A stretch of DNA of 47,724 nt, from the NCBI RefSeq assembly GCF_002155965.1, contig NZ_MUMH01000104.1:1-47724 (forward strand), written 5' to 3'. Below are positions 25,514-33,305 of this stretch, piece after piece. Below the pieces are notes generated by a model. That model had not been told where the DNA came from and ran no database searches. It saw only the letters and a list, made by a program, of their open reading frames with translations. Every line of letters starts with the position of its first letter. The first letter of the stretch is position 1. The position numbers were made by a program, and so were the translations under genes. Source of the DNA: Allokutzneria sp. NRRL B-24872. Lineage in GTDB: Bacteria > Actinomycetota > Actinomycetes > Mycobacteriales > Pseudonocardiaceae.

Positions 25514-26463
25514 GCGTTCTCGCGCTGGACCCACTGCTGCGCCCCCGCGGTGAACTGGCGGAGGCGGTCTATGTGCCGGAGCAGCCGCTCGCCGTCGGCA
25601 AGGCCAAGGCCGAGCTCGACGGCGAGCGCGGGCACTTCGGTGATCGCCAGGTTCTCGAAGCGGCGCAGGCGTTCCGTGCCGAGGTTGTTCAGGATCTCGC
25701 CCGCGCGCTGCGACGAGCAGCCCAGGAACCGCGCGTACACGTTCACGCCGTTGTTGGTCTTCTCCGCGCGGCTCGCGTCCTCCTCGTAGCTCCACGCGTC
25801 CCACTGGAGCCCCAGTGTCTCGGAGAAGGCGTCCAGCAACGCGCGCATCGGCCACGTCGCGAAGACCTGCTGCGGCAGCTCGTCGTCGATCAGGTGCCGG
25901 ATCAGGTCGTGCGCCCAGTGCGCGCCAACGGTCCGCGTGCGCGTCGCCAGGTAGCTGCTCGGGTCCGGCACGCGGTTCTGGCAGAGGTTGGACAGCTCCT
26001 CCACGTGCGCGTCCGCACATTCCTGGAGGTGGCGGCGCAGGCGCTCGCGCAGCTCGTCGGGCATCGTGCGCGTGGTGCGGGGCCACAGGTCCGCCAAGCC
26101 GCGCTCCACCGCGTTGCCCGGTGTCAGCGACTCCGTCGTCGTGCACGCGGCCAGTCGGCGGGCGAGCAGCTTCGCCGCGCCGACGTCGCGTGTTCGCCGG
26201 AACTCGCCGAAGTGCTCGACCAGCGCGAAGCCCCAGATGTGCCACTCGCTGAGCAGGAACAACGCGGGCTCGGCGGCTTCGGGGTGGGTGTGCGCGGCGA
26301 AGGTGGCCGCGCCCAGCTCCTCGATGTCGTGCTCGGTCCAGAGCGCCTTGAGCATGCCCGTCCGGCGTGCCCAGTCCGTGGCGTGCGCCGCCGCTTCCGA
26401 CGTCCGGGGGTTGCTCCGCAGCGGGTAGGGCCGGTACATCTCCGGTCGTCGATACGCCGACAT
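25477..26463 (-). CDS. Class I terpene synthase homologue with degraded metal-binding motifs
   Basis: The 328-residue length and helical pattern match bacterial terpene synthases. The pyrophosphate-sensor segment SYLATRTRTVG (R175) is kept, as is the late WVQR segment. The aspartate-rich DDxxD motif is replaced by LVEHFGE (81-87), losing the first and last Asp. The second metal motif, normally N-D-x-x-S-x-x-x-E, reads W221-D-A-W-S-Y-E-E-D229, keeping only D222 and S225 with Asp for Glu. Ordinary ionisation by three magnesium ions therefore looks unlikely; another role or a different chemistry is possible. The ATG at 26463 is chosen for its AAAGGGG site. Distant neighbours give no substrate clue. 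Confidence 0.7.
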   Translation of the reverse strand: MSAYRRPEMYRPYPLRSNPRTSEAAAHATDWARRTGMLKALWTEHDIEELGAATFAAHTHPEAAEPALFLLSEWHIWGFALVEHFGEFRRTRDVGAAKLLARRLAACTTTESLTPGNAVERGLADLWPRTTRTMPDELRERLRRHLQECADAHVEELSNLCQNRVPDPSSYLATRTRTVGAHWAHDLIRHLIDDELPQQVFATWPMRALLDAFSETLGLQWDAWSYEEDASRAEKTNNGVNVYARFLGCSSQRAGEILNNLGTERLRRFENLAITEVPALAVELGLGLADGERLLRHIDRLRQFTAGAQQWVQRENAQLVSAKPNWLS

Positions 26464-26667
26464 GACGCGCACCCCTTTCGACGGCGTCAGCACCTGCCCG
26501 ATCCAAGCGCAGTGCCGCTGGGCCGGACACCGTGGCAAACGGGTGACACGTGCGGGAAATGCCGATCAGTCCACTGAGGACGGTGCTGCCGTGGTTCCCG
26601 GTCTTGTTTCACCCTGTGGACGCCGCGCGTTCAGGACGCGGCCATTCCTCCCGGGTTCGGTGTCGCC

Positions 26668-28218
26668 ATGAGACAGCTGAACCGCCGTGACCTCCTCCGC
26701 TCCGCCGCCGCAGCCGGGGCGCTCGGCACGGTCTGGCCGCTGAGCGAGGCCCTGTCCCCCGCCCAAGCCATGGCCGCCGCCACCGAGCTCGGCGCCTCCT
26801 TCGACCCCGCGCCGTTCACGCTGGGCGTGGCTTCCGGCGACGCGTTGCCGGACGGGGTCGTGCTGTGGACCAGGCTCGCGCCGGAGCCGCTCTCCCTGAC
26901 GCAGCCGCTCGCGGACTCCGTCGACGTGACGTGGGTGGTCGCGGAAGATCCTTTGTTCCACCGGAAGATCGCGCGCGGCACGGTCGCCGCGACGGCCGCG
27001 CAGGGCCACAGCGTGCACATTCCGGTGCGGGGCCTGCGACCGGGAAGGCGCTACTACTACCGCTTCTCCGCGCTGGGGAAGACCAGCCGCGCCGGGCGCA
27101 CGAAGACCGCTCCGCTCGGTCCCGTCGCCAAGGTCCGCTTCGCGTCCGCGAACTGCCAGGCGTTCCACGACGGTTTCTACGCCGCGCACCGGGGCATCGC
27201 CGGTGAAGATCTCGATTTCGTCGTCCATCTCGGGGACTACATCTACGAGCACGGCCAGGTCGGCGGTCAGCACGTCCGCGACCACGAAGGCCCCGAGGTG
27301 TTCACGCTGCCCGACTACCGGCGGCGGCACGCGCTCTACAAGGGAGACCCGTCGCTGCGCGCGATGCACGCGGCGCACCCCGTCTACCTGACCTGGGACG
27401 ACCACGAGGTGGCCAACGACTACAGCGGCACCACCGCCAACGAGCCCTTCCGCAAGCGCCGCGCCGCCGCCTACCAGGCGTACTACGAGCACATGCCGCT
27501 GCGCGACGGCTCCGGCCCGCAGATCTACCAGACCCGGCGGTGGGGCGACCTGCTGGAGCTGGACGTGCTCGACCTGCGCCAATACCGCTCCGCGCAGAAC
27601 CTGCCCAACGGCACGATCCTCGGCGCCGAGCAGAAGGGCTGGCTGAAGAACCGCGTGGACACCGCTGGCGACTCCTGGCACTGCTGGGTGAACTCGATCA
27701 TGCTCAGCCAGCTGGCCAAGCCCGGCGGCGGCCACTACTTCACCGACCAGTGGGACGGCTTCCGCGCCGAGCGCAACGAGGTGCTGGGCCACGTGCACCG
27801 CAGCGGGATGCAGGACCTCGTGGTGATCACCGGCGACTGGCACTCCGCGTTCGTCGACGACGTGGTCCCGGACTTCGACGAGCCCGACGCGCCCGTGATC
27901 GGCACCGAGTTCACCGCGCACTCCATCACCTCCGGCGCGTACTCGGCGGAGTGGAACGCCACGAACGGCCCGGTGATGGGCGGTGCCAACCCGCACCTGA
28001 AGTACTTCGAGGGCAACCGGTACGGCTACGACGTCTACGAGGTCACGCCGAGGCGGTGGAGCACGCACATGCGGGTGATCGAGGACCGCCGCGACCCCTA
28101 CTCGCGGGTAAGCACGCTCACCACCTTCCACGTGGACCGCGGCCGCCCCGGCAGCCGCGAGGACCGACGCGGCGCTTCGTCGCCCGCGCAGTACCGCCGT
28201 GGTGCGCCAAGTGGATGA
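26668..28218 (+). CDS. PhoD-type alkaline phosphatase/phosphodiesterase, Tat-exported
   Basis: The 516-residue protein has a Tat signal (NRRDLLRSAAAAGALG) followed by the PhoD layout: N-terminal beta domain (FTLGVASGDALPDGVVLWTRL), then metal motifs FASANCQ, HLGDYIYE, TWDDHEVANDY and ITGDWHSAF. These ligate iron/calcium in PhoD enzymes, which remove phosphate from extracellular esters. It is a monocistronic gene on the plus strand. A PHO-box was not identified in the 200-bp upstream region, so phosphate control is unproven. Confidence 0.92.
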   Translation: MRQLNRRDLLRSAAAAGALGTVWPLSEALSPAQAMAAATELGASFDPAPFTLGVASGDALPDGVVLWTRLAPEPLSLTQPLADSVDVTWVVAEDPLFHRKIARGTVAATAAQGHSVHIPVRGLRPGRRYYYRFSALGKTSRAGRTKTAPLGPVAKVRFASANCQAFHDGFYAAHRGIAGEDLDFVVHLGDYIYEHGQVGGQHVRDHEGPEVFTLPDYRRRHALYKGDPSLRAMHAAHPVYLTWDDHEVANDYSGTTANEPFRKRRAAAYQAYYEHMPLRDGSGPQIYQTRRWGDLLELDVLDLRQYRSAQNLPNGTILGAEQKGWLKNRVDTAGDSWHCWVNSIMLSQLAKPGGGHYFTDQWDGFRAERNEVLGHVHRSGMQDLVVITGDWHSAFVDDVVPDFDEPDAPVIGTEFTAHSITSGAYSAEWNATNGPVMGGANPHLKYFEGNRYGYDVYEVTPRRWSTHMRVIEDRRDPYSRVSTLTTFHVDRGRPGSREDRRGASSPAQYRRGAPSG

Positions 28219-28291
28219 TTGCGCCCGGTCAGGCGGCTTTCACCCCTACGATTGATGGCACTGCCGCCTGCCCCGAGATTGCGAGTGGATC

Positions 28292-28519
28292 ATGTCGTCT
28301 CCGCTGTCCCCCGACGCCGGTGGTCCCGGCCGGGCGCTCGCCCGGTTCATCGGCGGGCCGCTGGACGGGCGCGAGGACGCGATCCCGGTGGCCAGGGCGG
28401 TCGCGGGCAGCACGGTGACGCACACCTACCTGCACGGCGGGCCGAAGATCGAGACCCACTACCAGCTGCACCGCACCCCCGAGGGCGGCTGGGAGTACCG
28501 GCTCAAGCCCTGCAGCTAG
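28292..28519 (+). CDS. Small conserved protein with FIGGPLDGR motif
   Basis: The 75-residue protein contains ARFIGGPLDGREDAIPV and a later THTYLHGG, a pattern I recognise in actinobacterial hypothetical proteins but without known function. It has no signal peptide or membrane segment. A TACGAT -10-like hexamer lies at 28247-28252, and a strong hairpin terminator follows at 28559, so it appears to be a single-gene transcript. Confidence 0.7.
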   Translation: MSSPLSPDAGGPGRALARFIGGPLDGREDAIPVARAVAGSTVTHTYLHGGPKIETHYQLHRTPEGGWEYRLKPCS

Positions 28520-28558
28520 TTCGCCTGGGTAACTATCCATCGCGTTTTCGATACAGAC

Positions 28559-28601
28559 GCCCCGCACCGGCCCTCCAGGACCCCCTGGATCGGTGCGGGG
28601 C
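28559..28601 (+). terminator. Long hairpin terminator after the small gene
   Basis: GCCCCGCACCG (28559-28569) pairs perfectly with CGGTGCGGGGC (28591-28601). A second inner stem TCCAGG/CCTGGA (28574-28579, 28584-28589) closes the loop. No clear T-run follows, as is common for actinomycete terminators. Confidence 0.7.
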
Positions 28602-29001
28602 CACGTATTTCGGGCATAGGTGCGCCCATCCGGTCTCCGACCGGTCACGAGACTGACCCGATCGGGTTGCTACCGGGCAGGCGCGGGCCGTCCCGGACCC
28701 CCTCCGGACGGGGGACGCCGGTCGTGTTTGAGCGCCGAAACAAGCTGTCGACCTGCGATAACGCGGATGTGTACAAATGTGTGATTTCGGTTTCCTGATG
28801 GGCCCTACATATCAGGGTTGTCTCTGCCGATTCCCTTTTCAGCTCGGGGTACAACAGAATTCCGGCAGGCTTCTCCAGACGGTCGTGGCGGAAGCCGACA
28901 AGCACCGGAAAGGACCACAGGCACGCAGCGGCGTCAACGTGAATCCAAGACTCGCAAGTTCAGGTTTAGGTTCAGCTTCAGCTGTTCGACGGGGAGAGTT
29001 C
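28602..29001. other. Non-coding leader region with short inverted and tandem repeats
   Basis: No gene is supported between the hairpin terminator and the GTG at 29002. It contains an inverted repeat CCTGAT (28794-28799)/ATCAGG (28811-28816) in A/T-richer DNA around 28765-28860 and the TTCAGN hexamer tract at 28959-28982. The A/T-rich part is a likely promoter area for the next gene. Confidence 0.45.
28959..28982 (+). repeat. Four tandem TTCAGN-like hexamers
   Basis: TTCAGG, TTTAGG, TTCAGC and TTCAGC follow each other without gaps and end eight bases before the GGGGAGA ribosome site of the gene starting at 29002. Confidence 0.65.
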
Positions 29002-29406
29002 GTGAAGCACTCCAAGGACCTCGGAACCCATCGCGCGCTGCCGCACGGCACCAGGGGGCTGCCGAGCGGGCGCGCCGACATCACGGTCGGCCGCTGGTAC
29101 CTGGCGGCGGCGGAGGCCCATGAGGGCACCGACCGTGGGCGCTCGCTGCTACGCGCCGAACAGGCCGTGCAGAGCCTGGAAAACGCCCTGAACTCGTTGA
29201 CCGACAACGACGAGTACGAGCTGGCCATCGTGATGCACGGCCTCGGCCGCGCGCACCGCGTGCTCGGCCAGCCCGAGATCGCCCGGCACTGCATGGAGTT
29301 CGCCGACCGGTCACTGCACCGCTTCGGCATGTCCGTGGACCAGGTCGTGGCCGCCGCCGTCGACCCGCGCGCCGACGCGGTCCGCCGGCACCACGCCACC
29401 GCCTGA
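29002..29406 (+). CDS. Small helical protein of unknown function
   Basis: The 134-residue protein starts at a GTG with a GGGGAGA site four bases upstream; a longer open frame from 28777 has no ribosome site. Residues 34-110 form TPR-like helices (RWYLAAAEAHEGTDRGRSLL, then VQSLENALNSL and ELAIVMHGLGRAHRVLGQPE). I do not recognise a family. It might be a small TPR adaptor. The gene is followed by clusters of family B palindromes. Confidence 0.6.
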   Translation: MKHSKDLGTHRALPHGTRGLPSGRADITVGRWYLAAAEAHEGTDRGRSLLRAEQAVQSLENALNSLTDNDEYELAIVMHGLGRAHRVLGQPEIARHCMEFADRSLHRFGMSVDQVVAAAVDPRADAVRRHHATA

Positions 29407-29423
29407 CCCAGGCCACAGCTTCC

Positions 29424-29504
29424 GCCCTGAACGGGTCGTTCGGTGCGTCCCAACGCCCTGAACGACCCGTTCAGTGCGCTCAACGCGTCAAACGAGCCGT
29501 TCAC
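29424..29504. repeat. Family B palindrome cluster, copy 2
   Basis: The units CTGAACGGGTCGTTCGG, CTGAACGACCCGTTCAG and a weaker CAAACGAGCCGTTCAC follow each other within 80 bases, directly after the small helical gene. Each is a short near-perfect inverted repeat with a variable centre. Confidence 0.75.
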
Positions 29505-29535
29505 CCACCCGCGCGCTCTCTCCCACCTCCGCGAC

Positions 29536-29627
29536 ACCACCTGAACGAGTCATTCGCGTGGTCCACCGTGCTGAATGACTCGTTCAGGTGGTTGAACGTG
29601 CTGAATGACTCGTTCAGCACGTTCAAC
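29536..29627. repeat. Family B palindrome cluster, copy 3
   Basis: A perfect 20-bp inverted repeat occupies 29536-29555 and 29573-29592, with a GTGG-T-CCAC mini-palindrome in its loop. Overlapping its end is a second hairpin with a perfect 15-bp stem, 29591-29605 with 29613-29627, and a seven-base loop. Both are built from CTGAA(C/T)GA(G/C)T(C)-type units. Just after it, at 29630-29646, a sequence containing GCGGCATTGG resembles half of a family A repeat. Confidence 0.8.
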
Positions 29628-29748
29628 GGACCAAACGCGGCATTGGCGGGGGCGGATGTGGGGGCGAGCCGGGCAAGTGGGCCTGGTGGAGGACACCTCC
29701 GGGGCTAACGTGAATCTCGTTCACCACCGCGAGTCGTTGGAGGCCGGG

Positions 29749-30669
29749 ATGCGTCGATGGCCCTTGCTGATCACCGTGCTGATGCTGAGCGCGCCGCTAC
29801 CGGCGAGCGCGGCGGAGTCCCCGCCGGTGCGCGTGCTCACGCACAACGTCAAGTTCCTGCCGAAGATCGCCGCCCCGACGGACGCCCAGGACACCCGAGC
29901 CGGGCTCATCGCGGCGTCGAGCTACGTCAAGGGCTACGACGTGGTCGTGCTCAACGAGGTCTTCGACAACCCGGCGTCGGAGAAGCTCCTCCAAGGGCTG
30001 CGCGCGGAGTACCCGTACCAGACACCGGTGGTCGGCCGGGGCGACGCGGGCTGGGACGGCACCTACGGCGACCCGCAGTTCGACCTGGAGGACGGCGGGG
30101 TCGCGATCGTCAGCAGGTTCCCGATCGCCACGCGCAACCAGTACATCTTCACCAACGGCTGCGGCGCGGACGGCTTCTCCAGCAAGGGCTTCGCCCACGC
30201 GAAGATCACTGTGCGCGGGCTGGCGGTGAACGTGGTCGGCACGCACGTCCAGGCCGACGACAGCACGTGCCCGGCCGGGCGGGCGAAGGAGCTGCGCGCG
30301 GAGCAGTTCCGCGAGATCGACTCCTACCTGGACCAGCACGCCAGCGGGACCACGATCATCGCGGGCGATCTCAACGTGCACCGCGACGGGCCGGAGTACG
30401 CGGGCATGCTCGGCGACCTCGACGCGCTCGCGCCGACCTCCTACTCCGGCCCGCCCTCGTGGTCTCCGTCGCGGAACTCCATGGCGGGCGGCTCGGTCGA
30501 GGAGCACCTGGACTACGTGCTGCTGCGCCGCGGCTCCGGGACCACGGCCTGGCGCAACGAGACGCTGCTGGTGAAGTCGCCGGAGTGGAAGGTGCGGGTG
30601 CTCGGCGTGGTCGTGCGCACCGACGACGAGTACTCCGACCACTTCCCCGTCGCCGGCTCGCCCGGCTGA
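29749..30669 (+). CDS. Secreted sphingomyelinase-C-like endonuclease/exonuclease/phosphatase-fold phosphodiesterase
   Basis: The 306-residue protein has a Sec signal peptide (to about residue 22, P-A-S-A-A). It carries the DNase I-fold motifs of bacterial sphingomyelin phosphodiesterases: THNVKFLP (N33), VVLNEVFD (E70), DGGVAIVSRFPI, VVGTHVQ, AGDLNVHRDGPEY, EEHLDYVLL and the final SDHFPV. These ligate magnesium and hydrolyse phosphodiesters of phospholipids. The ATG has GGAGG five bases upstream. A GTGAA-TCTCG-TTCAC inverted repeat at 29710-29724 may be an operator. Substrate could be sphingomyelin or another phospholipid. Confidence 0.88.
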   Translation: MRRWPLLITVLMLSAPLPASAAESPPVRVLTHNVKFLPKIAAPTDAQDTRAGLIAASSYVKGYDVVVLNEVFDNPASEKLLQGLRAEYPYQTPVVGRGDAGWDGTYGDPQFDLEDGGVAIVSRFPIATRNQYIFTNGCGADGFSSKGFAHAKITVRGLAVNVVGTHVQADDSTCPAGRAKELRAEQFREIDSYLDQHASGTTIIAGDLNVHRDGPEYAGMLGDLDALAPTSYSGPPSWSPSRNSMAGGSVEEHLDYVLLRRGSGTTAWRNETLLVKSPEWKVRVLGVVVRTDDEYSDHFPVAGSPG

Positions 30670-30715
30670 GACGGCTTTGAGACGCTCTTGGACGTTTTCG
30701 CAGCTCAGAGGCCCA

Positions 30716-30721
30716 TAGCCT
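30716..30721 (+). promoter_or_regulatory. Candidate -10 element of a leaderless transcript (MocR gene)
   Basis: TAGCCT ends seven bases before the ATG at 30729, and no ribosome site is visible. The same hexamer has the same placement before rocD. Confidence 0.4.
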
Positions 30722-30728
30722 GGATCGC

Positions 30729-32078
30729 ATGACTGAACTGCGCCTGCCGATCACGGTCGACCGCGACCGCGGCGTCCCGATCCACCGGCAGATCGCCGAG
30801 CAGCTGACCGATCTGGTCGAGCGCGGCGTGCTCTCGGCGGGCACGCGGTTGCCGTCCACGCGCACCCTCGCCGCGTCCTTCGGGGTCTCGCGCGGAGTCG
30901 CCGTCGCCGCGTACGACCTGCTCTTCGCGGCGGGGGTGCTGCGCGGGCGGCGCGGCGCGGGCAGCTACGTGCAGGGCCTGCCGAACGGGCGGAGGACGAC
31001 CGGGCCGATGCGCGGTCTGCCGCCGCCGATCGACCTCCGCCCGGGGCAGAGCAACCTGACGCGCTTCCCCCGCGAAGCCTGGCGGGCGGCATGGCGCGCG
31101 GCCGGGCACGTGCTGCCGCGACCCGCGCCGCCGCTGGGCCTGCCGCGGTTGCGAACCGCGCTGACCGCGTACCTGGAGCGCAATCGCGGCCTGGCGATGT
31201 CCAGGCACGAGGTGATCGTGACCGCCGGGCCGAGCCATTCGGCGGAGCTGCTCGTCCGCGCGGTGTGCAGGCCCGACGACGTCGTCGCGGTGGAGGACCC
31301 GGCGCCGTGGCCGCTGCGCGCGTTCGCCGGCGCGCTCGGCCCGATGGCCCGGCCGGTGCCGGTGTGGCCGGACGGGCTCTGGCTGGACCTGCCGTCCAGG
31401 GCTCGCCTCGTGTTCACCTCGCCCGACGGCCACGACCCGCTCGGCACGCGGATGCCGTTGTGGCGACGGCGCGCGCTGCTCGACTGGTCGCGGGCGTCCG
31501 AGGCCGTGCTGGTCGAGCTCGGTCAGGAGGTGGACGAGCGGCGCGATCCGCCGCCGAGCCTGCTCCAGCTCGACGACCGTGCGTCCGTTGTGCACATCGG
31601 TTCACTGCGTGCGCTGTTCGGACCGGCGCTGCCGTTGGGCTACCTCGTGGTGCCGCGGCGATTCGTGCCGCGCTTGGAGATGGTGCTGACCGAGGCCGCA
31701 CGTCCCGCCCTCGTCCCGCAAGAAGCCGCGGCTGAGCTGTTGCAACGCGGAGCCGTGCAGCGCTACCGCACGCGGCTCGCCGACCTGCACGCGTCGCGGC
31801 TGGCTTCGATCCGCGCCGGGCTGGCCGACGTGCCGGTGGAGGTGCGCGGCTCACTCGGCGCGGGCACAGCCACTGTGCTGCTGCCGCCCGGGATCACCTC
31901 GGGCGCGGTGCTGGAGCGGCTGCGCCCGAAGCTCGTCGTCGACCCGATCGTCTTCGCCGGCGGCGAGGGGTTGGTGCTCGGCTGCGCCCACCTCGACGAG
32001 AGCGCCATGCGCACCGCGATCTCCTTGCTGGCCAAGGCGATCGCCGACGTGCAACCCCTGCTCAGCCGAGCCGGTTAG
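30729..32078 (+). CDS. MocR-type GntR regulator with an aminotransferase-like domain lacking the PLP lysine
   Basis: The 449-residue protein has an N-terminal GntR winged helix (GVPIHRQIAEQLTDLVERGV and LPSTRTLAASFGVSRGVAVAA) joined to a fold-type I aminotransferase-like domain. At the Schiff-base site, normally G-(T/S)-F-S-K-T-L, the sequence reads GSLRALFGPALPLGY, so the lysine is Ala295 and the later phosphate-binding Arg is Pro302. The D-D-Y-D-x-E-F motif is also lost (VELGQEVDER). PLP binding as an internal aldimine therefore seems impossible. It may bind another ligand or be constitutive. It lies 59 bp after the sphingomyelinase-like gene. Confidence 0.88.
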   Translation: MTELRLPITVDRDRGVPIHRQIAEQLTDLVERGVLSAGTRLPSTRTLAASFGVSRGVAVAAYDLLFAAGVLRGRRGAGSYVQGLPNGRRTTGPMRGLPPPIDLRPGQSNLTRFPREAWRAAWRAAGHVLPRPAPPLGLPRLRTALTAYLERNRGLAMSRHEVIVTAGPSHSAELLVRAVCRPDDVVAVEDPAPWPLRAFAGALGPMARPVPVWPDGLWLDLPSRARLVFTSPDGHDPLGTRMPLWRRRALLDWSRASEAVLVELGQEVDERRDPPPSLLQLDDRASVVHIGSLRALFGPALPLGYLVVPRRFVPRLEMVLTEAARPALVPQEAAAELLQRGAVQRYRTRLADLHASRLASIRAGLADVPVEVRGSLGAGTATVLLPPGITSGAVLERLRPKLVVDPIVFAGGEGLVLGCAHLDESAMRTAISLLAKAIADVQPLLSRAG

Positions 32079-32115
32079 CCCCGGAGTCCCCAGGCCGCGC
32101 TCAACGCGTGATCAC

Positions 32116-32130
32116 CCTGGTCGCACCAGG
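32116..32130. terminator. Small hairpin in the convergent MocR/CutA gap
   Basis: CCTGGT-CGC-ACCAGG is a perfect 6-3-6 hairpin 38 bases after the MocR stop, in the 149-bp gap between two converging genes. It may end both transcripts; no T-run is present. Confidence 0.35.
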
Positions 32131-32227
32131 CCCTGCTCGGCTCCGCGCTCGCGGGTGCGGCGCTGACAAACCCGCCATCAAATAGCGAGAGCGATAGACC
32201 GAGCCACACGACGCGCGGGACGGGGCC

Positions 32228-32548
32228 TCAGGAGGGGCGGGTCTGGGCGGTGACCCAGGCGAGGTAGTCGGCGGAGCCGTCGGTGATCGGCACGGCGACG
32301 ACCTCGGGCACCTCGTAGGAGTGGTGCGCGTGCACGTGCTTGGTCAGCGCGTCCAGGCGGTCCTCGGCGGTCTTGATCACCAGCTGCCACTCCTGGTCCG
32401 CGCACACCTCGCCCTGCCAGCGGTAGACGCTGCGCACGGGGCCGACGACCTGCACGCACGCGGCGAGGCCCTCGGTGACCAGCGAGCGCGCGAGGTCCTC
32501 GGCCGCGTCGGCGCTGTCCAGGGTCGTGAAAACCATCAGGTGTCCCAC
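32228..32548 (-). CDS. cutA: CutA-type divalent ion tolerance protein
   Basis: The protein has about 106 residues. The family pattern is clear: LVTEGLAACVQVVGPVRSVYRWQGEV, then EWQLVIKT and HSYEVPEVVAVPI. CutA proteins form small trimers linked to metal tolerance, with an unclear direct role. The start is a GTG at 32548; an ATG at 32536 is also possible and has a GGGA site. It follows the YidC-type gene by 10 bp on the same strand. Confidence 0.9.
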   Translation of the reverse strand: MGHLMVFTTLDSADAAEDLARSLVTEGLAACVQVVGPVRSVYRWQGEVCADQEWQLVIKTAEDRLDALTKHVHAHHSYEVPEVVAVPITDGSADYLAWVTAQTRPS

Positions 32549-32558
32549 AGCGACGAGG

Positions 32559-33251
32559 CTAGGACGAAGCACTGTGCTTGTCACGCAAGAGGATCGCTCG
32601 TTGTACAGCGGTCCACGCCGTTGTGACCAGTAGGTAGACACCCGCCGCGAGCGGGACGAAAAGGGCGATCACGACAGTCACGTAGTGCACCAGGCGCAGG
32701 CATCCCGGCCCGCCCGGCGGTTGCCTGCGCGCGGTCCACCAGCCGACCAGGAAGATCAACCCGAGCAGCGCGCCGAAGACCACGACGGCTTCGAGGGTGA
32801 AGCCGACACCGAAGACGTAGGCGCCAAGAGGCACGCCGAGCACGTCCTCGGTGAGCAGGTCGTTGGCGTGGCCGTTGACGGCGGGCATGCTGAACAACCG
32901 GTACATCACCACGAAGAACGGGATCTGCGCGAGCGTCGGCAGCATCCCGACGAAGATCCCCGACGAGCGGTAGAACTCCATCGTCTCGCGTTGCAGGCGC
33001 TCCGGGTCGTCCTTGTGCTCTTCCTGGAGCTTCTTCAGCTGGGGCAGCAGCACCTCGCGCTTGCGCTCCGCCTTCGCCTGGGCAAAACCCAAGGGCAGCA
33101 ACAGGATGCGCACGGCCATGGTGAACAGCACGATCGCGGTGACCGTCGCGGCACCGCCGAGCAGCGGCCGGACGGCCCCCGCGATGGCGCTGACGAGGTG
33201 GTGGGCGCCGTCGACCGGGGCGCCGAAGATCGCGTCGAGCAGGTCGCTCAT
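32559..33251 (-). CDS. YidC/Oxa1-family membrane protein insertase
   Basis: The 230-residue protein has about five membrane segments. It has the Oxa1 core: VRILLLPLGFAQAKAERK with basic residues before the first loop, the coiled loop KKLQEEHKDDPERLQRETMEFYR, and then FVGMLPTLAQIPFFVVMYRLF. It is shorter than the main actinobacterial YidC and is not beside rpmH/rnpA, so it is probably a second paralogue. It lies between the methyltransferase and cutA genes on one strand. Confidence 0.9.
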   Translation of the reverse strand: MSDLLDAIFGAPVDGAHHLVSAIAGAVRPLLGGAATVTAIVLFTMAVRILLLPLGFAQAKAERKREVLLPQLKKLQEEHKDDPERLQRETMEFYRSSGIFVGMLPTLAQIPFFVVMYRLFSMPAVNGHANDLLTEDVLGVPLGAYVFGVGFTLEAVVVFGALLGLIFLVGWWTARRQPPGGPGCLRLVHYVTVVIALFVPLAAGVYLLVTTAWTAVQRAILLRDKHSASS

Positions 33252-33305
33252 CCGCCGACCGCCCGGCTGCTACGTCCACAGTAGACGGTCACGCGCTCCC
33301 CCAGT

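Noticed and set aside
29424-29627. CRISPR array
   Set aside because: Repeat units are palindromic, of uneven spacing and variable sequence, with no spacers of constant length and no cas genes.
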